Shown: positions 34,630 through 43,542 of the stretch, in pieces | How the letters are laid out: each line of letters opens with the position of its first letter | Numbering within the stretch: position 1 is the first letter of the stretch | Source of the DNA: Arcobacteraceae bacterium | Lineage (GTDB): Bacteria; Campylobacterota; Campylobacteria; Campylobacterales; Arcobacteraceae | Length of the DNA: 64,000 bases | Reading direction: 5' to 3' | Assembly: GCA_023229945.1 (NCBI GenBank) | Contig: JALNYH010000008.1 | Coordinates: 1-64,000, forward strand | The notes under the pieces: model-generated | What the model was told of the DNA's origin: nothing | Database searches by the model: none | What the model saw: only the letters and a program-made list of their open reading frames with translations | Position numbers and translations under genes: made by a program

Positions 34630-34768
34630 GAGGTTATTTTATCTAAAAGTTGCTTATAACGATAATTAATCATTATGAAAGCTTTGCTTATACAAGAATT
34701 GGCAGTGAATTGATGATTTGATACCTGTGAGGGAGAAGTCTAACTATCCTCCCTATTTGGTATTTATA

Positions 34769-36460
34769 TTAATATAAATCAGTTTTTAATACTGCTCCAC
34801 TACTTGCATTTGTTACTAAACTTCTGTATTGTCCTAACCATTTTGATTTTAATGGTTTTTTCAAAGGTGTAAATTCAGCTCTTCTTGAAGCAATCTCTTC
34901 ATCACTAATATTTACTTGTAAAATATATTGATCCACATCTATATGTATCTCATCACCATCTTTAAGTAATCCTATCATACCACCTTCTGCAGCTTCAGGG
35001 GAAACATGCCCAATACTAGCTCCTCTAGTAGCTCCACTAAATCTACCATCAGTAATAAGTGCTACTTTATCGCCTAGTCCCATACCCATAATAAGTGCAG
35101 TAGGAGCTAGCATCTCTTGCATACCAGGACCGCCTCTTGGACCTTCATATCTGATTACTACTACATTACCAGCTTTTACTTTACCGCTTGTAATACCCAG
35201 TATTGCCTCAGGTTGCCCATCAAAACAAACAGCAGTACCAGTAAACACACGGCTACCTGTAATACCAGCAGTTTTGATAACAGCCCCTTGCTCTGCTAAA
35301 TTACCATAAAGTATAGCAAGACCTCCAACAGCTGAATAAGGGTTGTCAATAGTATGAATGATGTTTGTATCTTTGATATAAGCATCTTTCATTTTTTCAT
35401 AAACACTCTCACCGCTAATTGTAAGGTTATCAAGAAGTATATCATCCCCTCTTTTGCTCATCTCTTTCATTACAGCATTTACTCCACCTGCACGGTTGAT
35501 ATCTTCCATATGAACAGTACTTAAACTTGGAGATATTTTTGCTATATGAGATACTTTTTTGCTTATTGCATTGATATCACTTAGCTCAAATTTCACATCA
35601 GCCTCTTTTGCGATAGCTAACATATGTAAAACTGTATTTGAGCTTCCACCCATTGCCATATCTACAGCAAAAGCATTTCTTACAGCATTTTCATTTAAAA
35701 TATTTCTTAATTTGAATTTTTGAGTTAGTTCTTTGCTTTTTGCTATCTCGCATATTCTTCTAGCTGCTTTTCTATATAGTTCTTCTCGCTCTGGTGTAAG
35801 AGCCAAAATAGTACCATTTCCTGGTAATGCTATCCCCATAGCTTCCATCAAAGTATTCATAGAGTTTGCCGTAAACATACCGCTACAGCTTCCACCACTT
35901 GGACATGCGTTACACTCTATATCTTTAAGCTCATCTTCACTTATTTGTCCAGCTTCAAACTGACCAACAGCTTCAAATGCAGTAGCTAAGTCTATAGGAG
36001 TACCATCTTTTTTATATCCTTTTGCCATAGGTCCACCACTTACGAAAATAGTAGGAACATCCACTCTTAATGCACCCATTATCATCCCAGGAACTATCTT
36101 ATCACAGTTTGGAATAGCTATCATTGCATCAAGTTTGTGTGCATTCATCACAGTTTCTATAGAGTTTGCTATGATTTCTCTTGAAGGAAGAGAAAAAAGC
36201 ATACCATCATGCCCCATTGCAATACCATCATCTACACCTATTGTATTGAACTCAAAAGGTACACATCCAGCTTTTCTTATCTCATCTTTTATAATATCGC
36301 TTACTTTATCCAAGAAAAAATGCCCTGGGATTATCTCTATAAAAGAGTTTGCCACACCGATAAATGGTTTTGCAAAGTCTTCGTCTTTAAGACCAGTAGC
36401 TCTAAACAAACTTCTATGTGGGGCTCTTTGATGCCCTATTTTTACTTCATCACTTCTCAT
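34769..36460 (-). CDS. ilvD: Dihydroxy-acid dehydratase IlvD
   Basis: 563 residues, standard length. It dehydrates 2,3-dihydroxy-isovalerate and -methylvalerate in valine/isoleucine synthesis, using an FeS cluster whose Cys ligands are in PNCDKIVPG and NACPSGGSCSGMFTANSMN. GRFSGATRG and HVSPEAAEGG near the C-terminus are the conserved active-site blocks. It is a single gene with its own promoter (36499-36527). It has no ilv neighbours here and no attenuator is seen. Confidence 0.97.
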   Translation of the reverse strand: MRSDEVKIGHQRAPHRSLFRATGLKDEDFAKPFIGVANSFIEIIPGHFFLDKVSDIIKDEIRKAGCVPFEFNTIGVDDGIAMGHDGMLFSLPSREIIANSIETVMNAHKLDAMIAIPNCDKIVPGMIMGALRVDVPTIFVSGGPMAKGYKKDGTPIDLATAFEAVGQFEAGQISEDELKDIECNACPSGGSCSGMFTANSMNTLMEAMGIALPGNGTILALTPEREELYRKAARRICEIAKSKELTQKFKLRNILNENAVRNAFAVDMAMGGSSNTVLHMLAIAKEADVKFELSDINAISKKVSHIAKISPSLSTVHMEDINRAGGVNAVMKEMSKRGDDILLDNLTISGESVYEKMKDAYIKDTNIIHTIDNPYSAVGGLAILYGNLAEQGAVIKTAGITGSRVFTGTAVCFDGQPEAILGITSGKVKAGNVVVIRYEGPRGGPGMQEMLAPTALIMGMGLGDKVALITDGRFSGATRGASIGHVSPEAAEGGMIGLLKDGDEIHIDVDQYILQVNISDEEIASRRAEFTPLKKPLKSKWLGQYRSLVTNASSGAVLKTDLY

Positions 36461-36498
36461 ATATTACCTTTATATTTCGTTTGAAAAATTTTGCCTAT

Positions 36499-36527
36499 AT
36501 TATACCAAACTACTGATAAAAAGTTAA
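36499..36527 (-). promoter_or_regulatory. Sigma-70 promoter for ilvD
   Basis: Minus-strand TTAACT (36527-36522) and TATAAT (36504-36499) with a 17-bp spacer; start near 36492, about 32 nt before the ilvD ATG. Confidence 0.6.
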
Positions 36528-36562
36528 TTTTATAAAAATTTTGCAAATTGTTCAAAAACCCC

Positions 36563-36591
36563 TTTACAATTGATTTTTTTTTTGATATAAT
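36563..36591 (+). promoter_or_regulatory. Promoter of the tRNA cluster
   Basis: TTTACA (36563-36568), 17-bp T-rich spacer, TATAAT (36586-36591). Transcription would start about 30 nt before tRNA-Gly, consistent with one transcript for all four tRNAs. Confidence 0.75.
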
Positions 36592-36630
36592 TCCAGTCCA
36601 AATTTAATAAAGCATATTTTTTAAGTTTAT

Positions 36631-36705
36631 GCGGGCGTAGCTCAGTGGTAGAGCACAACCTTGCCAAGGTTGGGGTCGCGAGTTCGAATCTCGTCGCCCG
36701 CTCCA
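36631..36705 (+). tRNA. tRNA-Gly(GCC)
   Basis: 75 nt including encoded CCA. Acceptor GCGGGCG pairs with CGCCCGC (36695-36701), discriminator T. The anticodon loop is CTTGCCAAG with GCC, and the T loop GTTCGAATC is normal. Confidence 0.97.
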
Positions 36706-36728
36706 GAAATTTATGCTTTTTAATATTT

Positions 36729-36815
36729 GCGAGTGTGGCGGAATAGGTAGACGCGCGGGACTTAAAATCCCGTTCCGGTTTCGGAGTGTGAGTTCGATTC
36801 TCACCATTCGCACCA
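36729..36815 (+). tRNA. tRNA-Leu(TAA)
   Basis: 87 nt with a long variable arm and encoded CCA. Acceptor GCGAGTG pairs with CATTCGC with one G-T pair. The anticodon loop ACTTAAAAT contains TAA. Confidence 0.96.
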
Positions 36816-36843
36816 TAATTTGGTGCTAATAAAACTTTATAAA

Positions 36844-36918
36844 CGGCGACATCGCCAAGTGGTAAGGCCGGAGCCTGCAAAGCTTCTATCCCCGGTTCGA
36901 ATCCGGGTGTCGCCTCCA
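36844..36918 (+). tRNA. tRNA-Cys(GCA)
   Basis: 75 nt with encoded CCA. Acceptor GGCGACA pairs with TGTCGCC, discriminator T. The anticodon loop CCTGCAAAG contains GCA. Confidence 0.96.
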
Positions 36919-36950
36919 ATTTGGCATGTTAGTCCATCTTATTTTTATGT

Positions 36951-37038
36951 AGAGGGTTGGCTGAGTGGTCGAAAGCACCGGTCTTGAAAACCGGCGACTG
37001 TAACAGGTCCAAGAGTTCGAATCTCTTACCCTCTGCCA
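36951..37038 (+). tRNA. tRNA-Ser(TGA)
   Basis: 88 nt with a long variable arm and encoded CCA. Acceptor AGAGGGT pairs with ACCCTCT, discriminator G. The anticodon loop CTTGAAAAC contains TGA. Confidence 0.95.
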
Positions 37039-37076
37039 TAAACTTTTACAAAACAATCATAAATCAACAATCAAAT

Positions 37077-38675
37077 CTACTTAACGACTTTAATCGGAAT
37101 TTCAATCATAAAACAAGCTCCAAATCCGTCGTCATCTTCAATATTTGATACACTCAATATACCATTGAAATGATTTTTTATAATCTGAGTACTCATATAT
37201 AGCCCAAGTCCTGTGCCTTGAGATTTATGCTTGGTAGTGAAATACGGGTCAAATACTTTTTCCATGTACTCTTTTGGAATACCTCCAGCATTGTCTTTGA
37301 TAGTTATTTTGATATTTTTCTTTTCTTTATACATCATCAAAGTTACTTTTTTATCCACTATTTGGTTTTGGATAAGTGCATCTTTTGCATTTGATAAAAT
37401 ATTCAATAAAACCTGTGCTAGTAAATTCTCACTTCCAAAATATTCTATACTATCATCTAGCTTTGTATCTAATACTATAAAATGGTTATTATATGATGCT
37501 TTAATAATTCCCAAAGTATTATTGATTGTTTGAGCAACCATAAATTCTTTTTCTGGTTGGTCTTTTTGAAAGAAATTCCTAAAATTTTCAATTGTATTTG
37601 TCAAAAACTGTGCATTTTTCATAACACTATCATTAGTTTCTTTTATATCATTTGGCTCTAATATGCCAAATTCTTCTTTCAAAGAAAGAGCACTCACAGA
37701 AGTAGTGATAGCACTTAATGGTTGACGCCATTGATGTGCAATATTTCCTATCATTTCTCCAAGAGCAGCAAGTCTTGATTGTTGTTGCAAGAAAGTATCT
37801 TTTTCTCTATTTTTTTCAACTTCTTGTGCTACTTTTTGCTCAAGGTTTTCATTTAATAAATTTAATTCTTTTGTTCTTTCTTTCACTATTTTTTCAAGAT
37901 TTTCATTAAGATCAATTATTGCTTGTTCATTTCTCTCTTTTGCTTCAATCATACTATTAAATTCTTTGGATAATAGCTGTATCTCTTTTACTACATTTTC
38001 ATCTGCTTTAATATTTTTTTCACCATTTTTAATTTTTTTTGTTACATCAATTAAATTATATAAATTTCTAGTAAGTGTATTAGCACTAATATAAGCAAAC
38101 AAAATAGAAAAAATAATAGCTATTAAAGTAAAGATGAAAAACTCATTTTTGATTACCTCAAGTGAATTAATCCAGTAATTATTATCAAGTCTGTTTCTTA
38201 CATAGCCAAGTAATTGGTCTTTGTACAAAATAGGTGAAGCAACTTCGATAAAATGATTCTCTGTACTTGAATACAATTTGATAATCTCAAATTTTTTTGT
38301 CAAACTTTTGATATGGGCTACACTTATATCATCTACCAAATACTGCCCTACTTTGGATTTATCAGAATGTGCTAAAACCTTTCCTTTAAGATCAACTACC
38401 ATAACTGATAATTCATCATTATACAAAGCAACAGAATCCACAACTTCTTGCAATCCTATATAATCATTTGCCATAACCCATACAGAGCTATTATTTGCCA
38501 ACAAATTTGTACGATTTTTTGCTTGATTGATACTTGCTTCATTTAAAAAGTTTTTTTGTTTATACAATATATGAAAAGAGATAAATATAAACATAAGAAG
38601 TATCAAAAAAGTTATACCAAATATCAATTGCCTTTTAATACTATAATTCCAAAAGTCTAAAATATTATTTATCAT
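37077..38675 (-). CDS. Sensor histidine kinase
   Basis: 532 residues. TM1 (about 19-37) and TM2 (about 179-198) enclose a ~140-residue periplasmic Cache/PAS-like sensor. HAMP (199-250) and a coiled coil follow. The H-box is AHQWRQPLSAI with His314, the Campylobacterota-common 'HQWRQPL' subclass. N, G1 and G2 boxes are NILSNAKDAL, DNAGGIP and GTGLGLYMS. The start overlaps the stop of the PhnD-like lipoprotein gene, so the lipoprotein may deliver its ligand signal to the kinase. No response-regulator gene is adjacent. Confidence 0.92.
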   Translation of the reverse strand: MINNILDFWNYSIKRQLIFGITFLILLMFIFISFHILYKQKNFLNEASINQAKNRTNLLANNSSVWVMANDYIGLQEVVDSVALYNDELSVMVVDLKGKVLAHSDKSKVGQYLVDDISVAHIKSLTKKFEIIKLYSSTENHFIEVASPILYKDQLLGYVRNRLDNNYWINSLEVIKNEFFIFTLIAIIFSILFAYISANTLTRNLYNLIDVTKKIKNGEKNIKADENVVKEIQLLSKEFNSMIEAKERNEQAIIDLNENLEKIVKERTKELNLLNENLEQKVAQEVEKNREKDTFLQQQSRLAALGEMIGNIAHQWRQPLSAITTSVSALSLKEEFGILEPNDIKETNDSVMKNAQFLTNTIENFRNFFQKDQPEKEFMVAQTINNTLGIIKASYNNHFIVLDTKLDDSIEYFGSENLLAQVLLNILSNAKDALIQNQIVDKKVTLMMYKEKKNIKITIKDNAGGIPKEYMEKVFDPYFTTKHKSQGTGLGLYMSTQIIKNHFNGILSVSNIEDDDGFGACFMIEIPIKVVK

Positions 38676-39592
38676 TGGTTCAACCTAATAGGGCGTATCT
38701 CTTTTTCAAAATTTTCTAAAAAAAGTCTTACTAAATCATAAGTACTGTCATCTGCTTTTTCAAACTTACTTAATTCCATAGGTTTTAATATCTCTTTCCC
38801 TTCTTTTGTTTTGTGTAAATCAAACATTAAAGAAGCTACTTGTGATATCAAAACAGGGTCAATATCTTTTCTTGCAACTAGCCCATTGTTTGGCAAATAA
38901 CTTGTTTCCCATTTTATTTCCACTTCCTGAGCTACTTCTGGTCTTTCTTTTATGAAAGCTATCCAAGGTGGAGGCCAAGTTGCAGCTGCATCTGATTCTT
39001 TCAAAAAAACATTCATAATTGATGATTCTTGAGAACCAACATATAAATTTTTGATATCTCTATTTATATCTATACCATTATCATGCAAAAATTGTTGAGG
39101 CATCATTGTTGCAGCTAATGCAGTAGGTGCTGGATAACTTACACTTTTGCCTTTGAGATCTGAAATTTCTTTGATATTTGAATCTTTTCTTACAAGAATA
39201 ATACCTTTGAAATTATGATCATCCCCCATTTTACCAAATATTACATAACCATGTTTAGTTGATTGTACTGTTTGATAGGGATTTGGTAAAGAAAAATCAA
39301 AATGTCCAGAAAACAGTTTTTTGTCATACTCATTATAGTTTGTTGATGCTTCTAGAGTAATAGTTACACCTTTTAAATTAGCATTTAGATAATCAACCAA
39401 AGGCTGATATACTTCAAAAAGTCTTTTTGGGTTATGTAATGGATGTATTCCAAATATATAAGTTTTTTTTTCTATGATGGAAATTGTTGAGTATTGCGGT
39501 TCATAATTTTTTTCATCACCCTTATCACATCCATTAAATGTAATCAAAATTAGAAATAATAAAATCAAACTATGTGTAAAGTGTTTTGTCAT
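38672..39592 (-). CDS. PhnD-like periplasmic binding lipoprotein, kinase partner
   Basis: 306 residues. Lipobox at ITFNGC (Cys22) after a hydrophobic signal. The body is a PhnD/phosphate-phosphonate-type solute-binding fold: FGIHPLHNPKRLFEVYQPLV, DFSLPNPYQTVQSTKHGYVI, LKGKSVSYPAPTALAATMMP and SDAAATWPPPW. No ABC permease or ATPase adjoins it. It overlaps the histidine kinase gene by 4 bp, so it probably serves as an extracytoplasmic sensor rather than a transporter component. The ligand is not predictable. Confidence 0.85.
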   Translation of the reverse strand: MTKHFTHSLILLFLILITFNGCDKGDEKNYEPQYSTISIIEKKTYIFGIHPLHNPKRLFEVYQPLVDYLNANLKGVTITLEASTNYNEYDKKLFSGHFDFSLPNPYQTVQSTKHGYVIFGKMGDDHNFKGIILVRKDSNIKEISDLKGKSVSYPAPTALAATMMPQQFLHDNGIDINRDIKNLYVGSQESSIMNVFLKESDAAATWPPPWIAFIKERPEVAQEVEIKWETSYLPNNGLVARKDIDPVLISQVASLMFDLHKTKEGKEILKPMELSKFEKADDSTYDLVRLFLENFEKEIRPIRLNQ

Positions 39593-39756
39593 GCTTAAAA
39601 CTTATAATAAAATATCATAATTATAGCATAAATAAAATAAAACTTAATAAGTAAAAATAATACTACTTTTATAGTTTGATACAATAAAACTTATCAAAAA
39701 TTTTTTTATAAGCTTATATTCGCTATTGTTTTAAGTATTATCAACAAGGAATCAAA

Positions 39757-40140
39757 ATGTCAAATGATTTTGCAAAACTTATTCTTAGACTTGGTGTTGG
39801 TGTATTGATGCTATTTCACGGTGTTCACAAAATCATCAATGGAATAGATGGAATCAAAAATATAACCATAAATGCTGGATTACCTGAGTTTGTAGCTTAT
39901 GGCGTATACATAGGTGAGGTTGTGATGCCTATACTTATAATTCTCGGTATTTATGCAAGAATTGCATCTTTGGTTGTTTCTTTTAATATGGCAATTGCTA
40001 TATTTTTAGCTTATGGAAGTTCTTTATTAGCTCTTGGCAAGACAGGGGCTCCTGTGTATGAGCTTGCATTATTGTATCTTATTATGTCACTAGTGATTTT
40101 CCTACAAGGTAGTGGGAAATATGCTATAAATGACAAATAA
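39757..40140 (+). CDS. DoxX-family membrane protein
   Basis: 127 residues, four membrane helices. The N-terminal ILRLGVGVLMLFHGVHKIIN and YGVYIGEVVMPILIILG are the DoxX signature. Members occur with redox or sulfur enzymes, but the function of stand-alone copies is unresolved. It is monocistronic with ribosome site AAGGAAT (about 39748), divergent from the lipoprotein gene and convergent with the HD-GYP gene. Confidence 0.88.
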   Translation: MSNDFAKLILRLGVGVLMLFHGVHKIINGIDGIKNITINAGLPEFVAYGVYIGEVVMPILIILGIYARIASLVVSFNMAIAIFLAYGSSLLALGKTGAPVYELALLYLIMSLVIFLQGSGKYAINDK

Positions 40141-40192
40141 CATATCATAAACCAGCATTTAGAAATTTATAGTAAAATAGGATGATGAGTCA

Positions 40193-42439
40193 TTATCTTT
40201 CAACTTGAAACTTTAGTTTAAAATCATCAAAGTCTGTTTTGCTTTCTATATGGTATTCTTGGTAATCAAAGCTTATTATATTTTTATAATCCATCAAAGA
40301 AAGATTGATATTATCCATACTAAATATGATATGTTTATCAGATAATATCAAGAAATCATCACCTTCAAATCTAAATATCTTACAATCTTTAAAATAGCTT
40401 TGCAATTCATTAGATACTAGTTTGAGTAATTCATTACTTTTATCCCAACCATATTCTTTATTGAAATCAACAAAGTGTTTTGTTTTGATTATATATGCAA
40501 AAAAGTTTTGTTTCCCTTCATTTAAGACAAGTTGTAAATAAGCTTCATTATAAAGTCCAGTAAGATTGTCGTTGAAAAAATATGAAAATCTTTGTTGTTC
40601 TAGTTCACTTTGTGGCATCTGTGTAGTTTGATGAATAGAAATATTTTTGAGACATTTACTTGCTACTTTGACCACATCAGGATGAAATTGTGTACCACTA
40701 TTTTTATTTAGTTCTTCTATGGCATCTTCTACATTCATACGACCTTTATATATTCTATTTGTTGTCATTGCATCAAATGCATCGGCTACTACCAAAATAT
40801 GTGCTTCTATAGGTATTTCATCACCTTTTAATCCATAAGGATATCCAGTTCCATCATAGTGTTCATGATGATATTTCATAATTTCAGCAAGTTCGCTATA
40901 CATCTTGACTTTTGAAAGCATTTTATACCCAGCAGACACATGATTTTGAATAAGTTTATATTCTAGCTTACTTAATCTACCAGGTTTTAGTAAAATTGTA
41001 TCAGGTGTAGCAATTTTTCCAATATCGTGTAAAATAGCTGATTTTTCTATTTTTTTAATAGTATGTTCATCTATATGTAGCTCTTGTGCAATCAACCTTG
41101 AATATTTAGCAACCCTTAGCGTATGTCCAGCTGTATAAGCATCTCTTTGTTCTATCATATCTACAAATGCTAGTATAGTTTCTTCGTAATTTGTTATTTG
41201 TTCTTTTTGTAGATGTTCTGTGAGTTTTCTTTGTTTATATGCGCTAAGAGCCATTTTAATATCTTGTACAACAGTATCAAGTATGCTTATTTCTTCATTA
41301 TCAAAACCTCCATCTCTATCTGTAAAAATAGTAATCAAATCAAATCCATGACGATTTTCTCTATCAAGAAGTGGCAATGTAATTGAAGCTTTTAGGTCAT
41401 AATCATTTCTTCTATGATGCAGATTGTGTGAAAATAAGTTAATCTTATCATCAATACTCCAATGTTTATTTTCAATAGCATTTGCTATAGATATAGATAT
41501 TTCCATAGATTTAATAGTACTAATACTATAATATTCTTCGTTGAAGTAGCCATATAAATCTCCATAATTATATTTTATATGGTAAGTCTCTCCATCAAAA
41601 TGTGCAAAAATTATCATTTTATAACTTGAATGATGTTGTAATTTTTTCAAACTGGTTTTTATAATAGAACTTATAGAATATGTCTCAATGAGAGATTGAT
41701 TTAGTTCACTTATTGTCTCTAATAAGCTTTTTAGATAGTGTTCTTTATCATAAAGTTTATTTATTTCATTTGTTCTTTCTATTACTTTTAGTTCAAGGCT
41801 ATTATTTAGATTTTCTATTTCTTCTTTTTTGTCATACATTTTTTTGATAAGGTATAGTAAACTTGAAAGTGTTATAACAAAAAATCCAAATACCATCATA
41901 TAAAAAGTAGAATATTGAGAGTTTATCGTAGAAATAGCATTCTTATAATTAACTGTAGGTATAGTAATTTCTATGCCACCTCTCAAATCTCCTATTTTAA
42001 AGTCATTATGACATTCAATACAATTTTGAGTAGTTCTCAATGCACCTATAAATTGTAAATCACCATTATCAAATTTATAATATACATTATCTGAAGAATT
42101 ATTTTTAAAAAACTCCAATCCTTCTTTTGAAAAACCAATCGCCAAATTTTCCTGATTTTTAGGTTTTAGACTGTAGATATTAAAAAAATATTCATTGTCG
42201 TGTATTTGTGTATAATTGTTTTGGAAAATCCCTCCAAATTTATTATGCCAAATTTCTAGTTCTTTAATATTTTTATAGTGAGCTGAAGCTTCTTGTATAA
42301 CAAGTTGTCTAGATTGTAATATTTGACTGTGTTTTGATTGACTTATAATAAAAAGTACTATAAATAAACCCAAAAAACTCAAGCTTGACAATATGATAAA
42401 AACACTCTTTTTATTCTTTATATTCATTTTATTTTCCAC
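40193..42439 (-). CDS. Membrane sensor: DUF3365, GAF-like, HD-GYP and degenerate GGDEF domains
   Basis: 748 residues. TM1 (about 12-32); periplasmic DUF3365/Tll0287-like domain (about 35-170) with a c-type heme motif CIECH (140-144); TM2 (about 178-198); coiled coil (200-245); GAF-like region (250-400); HD-GYP domain (about 420-600) with HDIGK (471-475) and HHEHYDGTGYP (524-534); C-terminal GGDEF-like region (618-748) with EGDDF (692-696) in place of GGDEF. HD-GYP domains hydrolyse cyclic di-GMP, and the altered GGDEF probably cannot make it. Heme suggests redox, O2 or NO sensing. It lies alone between doxX and psiE. Confidence 0.88.
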   Translation of the reverse strand: MENKMNIKNKKSVFIILSSLSFLGLFIVLFIISQSKHSQILQSRQLVIQEASAHYKNIKELEIWHNKFGGIFQNNYTQIHDNEYFFNIYSLKPKNQENLAIGFSKEGLEFFKNNSSDNVYYKFDNGDLQFIGALRTTQNCIECHNDFKIGDLRGGIEITIPTVNYKNAISTINSQYSTFYMMVFGFFVITLSSLLYLIKKMYDKKEEIENLNNSLELKVIERTNEINKLYDKEHYLKSLLETISELNQSLIETYSISSIIKTSLKKLQHHSSYKMIIFAHFDGETYHIKYNYGDLYGYFNEEYYSISTIKSMEISISIANAIENKHWSIDDKINLFSHNLHHRRNDYDLKASITLPLLDRENRHGFDLITIFTDRDGGFDNEEISILDTVVQDIKMALSAYKQRKLTEHLQKEQITNYEETILAFVDMIEQRDAYTAGHTLRVAKYSRLIAQELHIDEHTIKKIEKSAILHDIGKIATPDTILLKPGRLSKLEYKLIQNHVSAGYKMLSKVKMYSELAEIMKYHHEHYDGTGYPYGLKGDEIPIEAHILVVADAFDAMTTNRIYKGRMNVEDAIEELNKNSGTQFHPDVVKVASKCLKNISIHQTTQMPQSELEQQRFSYFFNDNLTGLYNEAYLQLVLNEGKQNFFAYIIKTKHFVDFNKEYGWDKSNELLKLVSNELQSYFKDCKIFRFEGDDFLILSDKHIIFSMDNINLSLMDYKNIISFDYQEYHIESKTDFDDFKLKFQVER

Positions 42440-42518
42440 ATTAAATAAAGTTAATCGTTTTAATTATACTCAATATGTACTCTTGTGTCAATATAGAATA
42501 CGGTAAAAATCCATAGTT

Positions 42519-43010
42519 TTACTTATTTTCTTTTTCCCATGTTCGTTTTAAATTGTGTATATAAACAATCAATACAAAAAATACAGAAGAAGTTATGCCA
42601 AGTGCTATTAAAAGACTTGTTTCTTCAGGTATAGTTTCTAATAATATAAGTTTTCTTATAATTACTACAAAGGCAATTTCTAAAAATGTCAAAGCATAGT
42701 CAAAACCATTTTTAATAAAAAGTGTTTTAACTATAGCAATCACAATCAATGTAAATAAACTATCTGTTAAAATCATTTTTATAGACAGAAAATCAAGTGC
42801 ACCTTGAGAAAGTGTAAGTGAAATTATTTTGTGGGAAAGACTTAAAAGACATACTGCAAGATACAAAATCATAATAGCTATAAAAAAATACTTAAGAAGA
42901 TTTATAATTCTCATTAAGATAGTGTCTATTTTGCTTTCTAATACTTTATCTATACTATTTAGTTTTAAAAAAGTATTTTCTATAAAACTTTTTTTAGGTG
43001 CATCTTCCAT
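42519..43010 (-). CDS. PsiE-family membrane protein
   Basis: 163 residues, four membrane helices. Blocks such as LEIAFVVIIRKLIL and the preceding Phe-rich FIKNGFDYALTF match the phosphate-starvation-inducible PsiE family (DUF2935-type basic protein). Function unknown. It follows glnK on the same strand but is separated by a strong terminator, so it is a separate unit. Confidence 0.75.
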   Translation of the reverse strand: MEDAPKKSFIENTFLKLNSIDKVLESKIDTILMRIINLLKYFFIAIMILYLAVCLLSLSHKIISLTLSQGALDFLSIKMILTDSLFTLIVIAIVKTLFIKNGFDYALTFLEIAFVVIIRKLILLETIPEETSLLIALGITSSVFFVLIVYIHNLKRTWEKENK

Positions 43011-43063
43011 TTGAGATCCTTAAACAAGGAGTTATATTTTGGGAATAATATCATTATAAAGAT

Positions 43064-43103
43064 AAAAAAAGGGTGATGAAAATTACTTCACCACCCTTTT
43101 TTT
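43064..43103. terminator. Rho-independent terminator after glnK
   Basis: GGGTGATGAA (43071-43080) and TTCACCACCC (43087-43096) pair with one G-T/A mismatch around a 6-nt loop. A run of seven A (43064-43070) gives the U-tract on the minus strand, and seven T (43097-43103) gives one on the plus strand, so it can work in both directions. Confidence 0.85.
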
Positions 43104-43121
43104 GATAAAAGTTTTAAAACT

Positions 43122-43460
43122 TTATACCGCTTCGCTTCCAGTCTCACCAGTTCTTATTCTGATAACATTGTCTATAGGAATGATAAATATTTTACCATCA
43201 CCGATTTTACCAGTTTTAGCTGCATTTGTAATAGTATTTACAACACTATCAACTAACTCATCATTTACAATAAGCTCAATTTTGATTTTTGCTAAAAAAT
43301 CTACTATATATTCTGCACCACGATAAAGCTCGCTATGACCTTGTTGTCTACCATAACCTTTTACATCACTTACAGTCATACCTGTAATTCCAGCTTCAGT
43401 TAAAGCCTCTTTAACATCTTCAAGTTTGAAAGGTTTGATTATAGCTTCTATTTTTTTCAT
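43122..43460 (-). CDS. glnK: Nitrogen regulatory protein P-II (GlnK/GlnB)
   Basis: 112 residues. The T-loop ELYRGAEYIVDF carries Tyr51, the uridylylation position. ATP/2-oxoglutarate-binding blocks are GYGRQQGH and TGKIGDGKIFI. It senses nitrogen/energy status and plugs AmtB when ammonium is plentiful. It sits downstream of amtB on the same strand (82-bp gap with a dispersed repeat), the usual amtB-glnK partnership in reverse order, and ends at a strong terminator. Confidence 0.95.
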   Translation of the reverse strand: MKKIEAIIKPFKLEDVKEALTEAGITGMTVSDVKGYGRQQGHSELYRGAEYIVDFLAKIKIELIVNDELVDSVVNTITNAAKTGKIGDGKIFIIPIDNVIRIRTGETGSEAV

Positions 43461-43506
43461 CTTTAATCCTTTAAAATCTATTTTTGGAGTAGAGGTCTTA
43501 AGTAGA

Positions 43507-43532
43507 TTTACTACCCACTACCATCTACAAAC
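43507..43532. repeat. Dispersed intergenic repeat, copy 2
   Basis: The complement of these 26 bp (GTTTGTAGATGGTAG then TGGGTAGTAAA) differs at 2-3 positions from 23737-23762 between hydC and hydD. Both copies lie between co-directional operon genes. Confidence 0.5.
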
Positions 43533-43542
43533 TACCACCTAA

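Noticed and set aside
36530..36919. 129-codon minus-strand ORF across the tRNA genes
   Set aside because: It runs antisense through three well-formed tRNA genes; an accidental frame created by GC-rich tRNA sequence.
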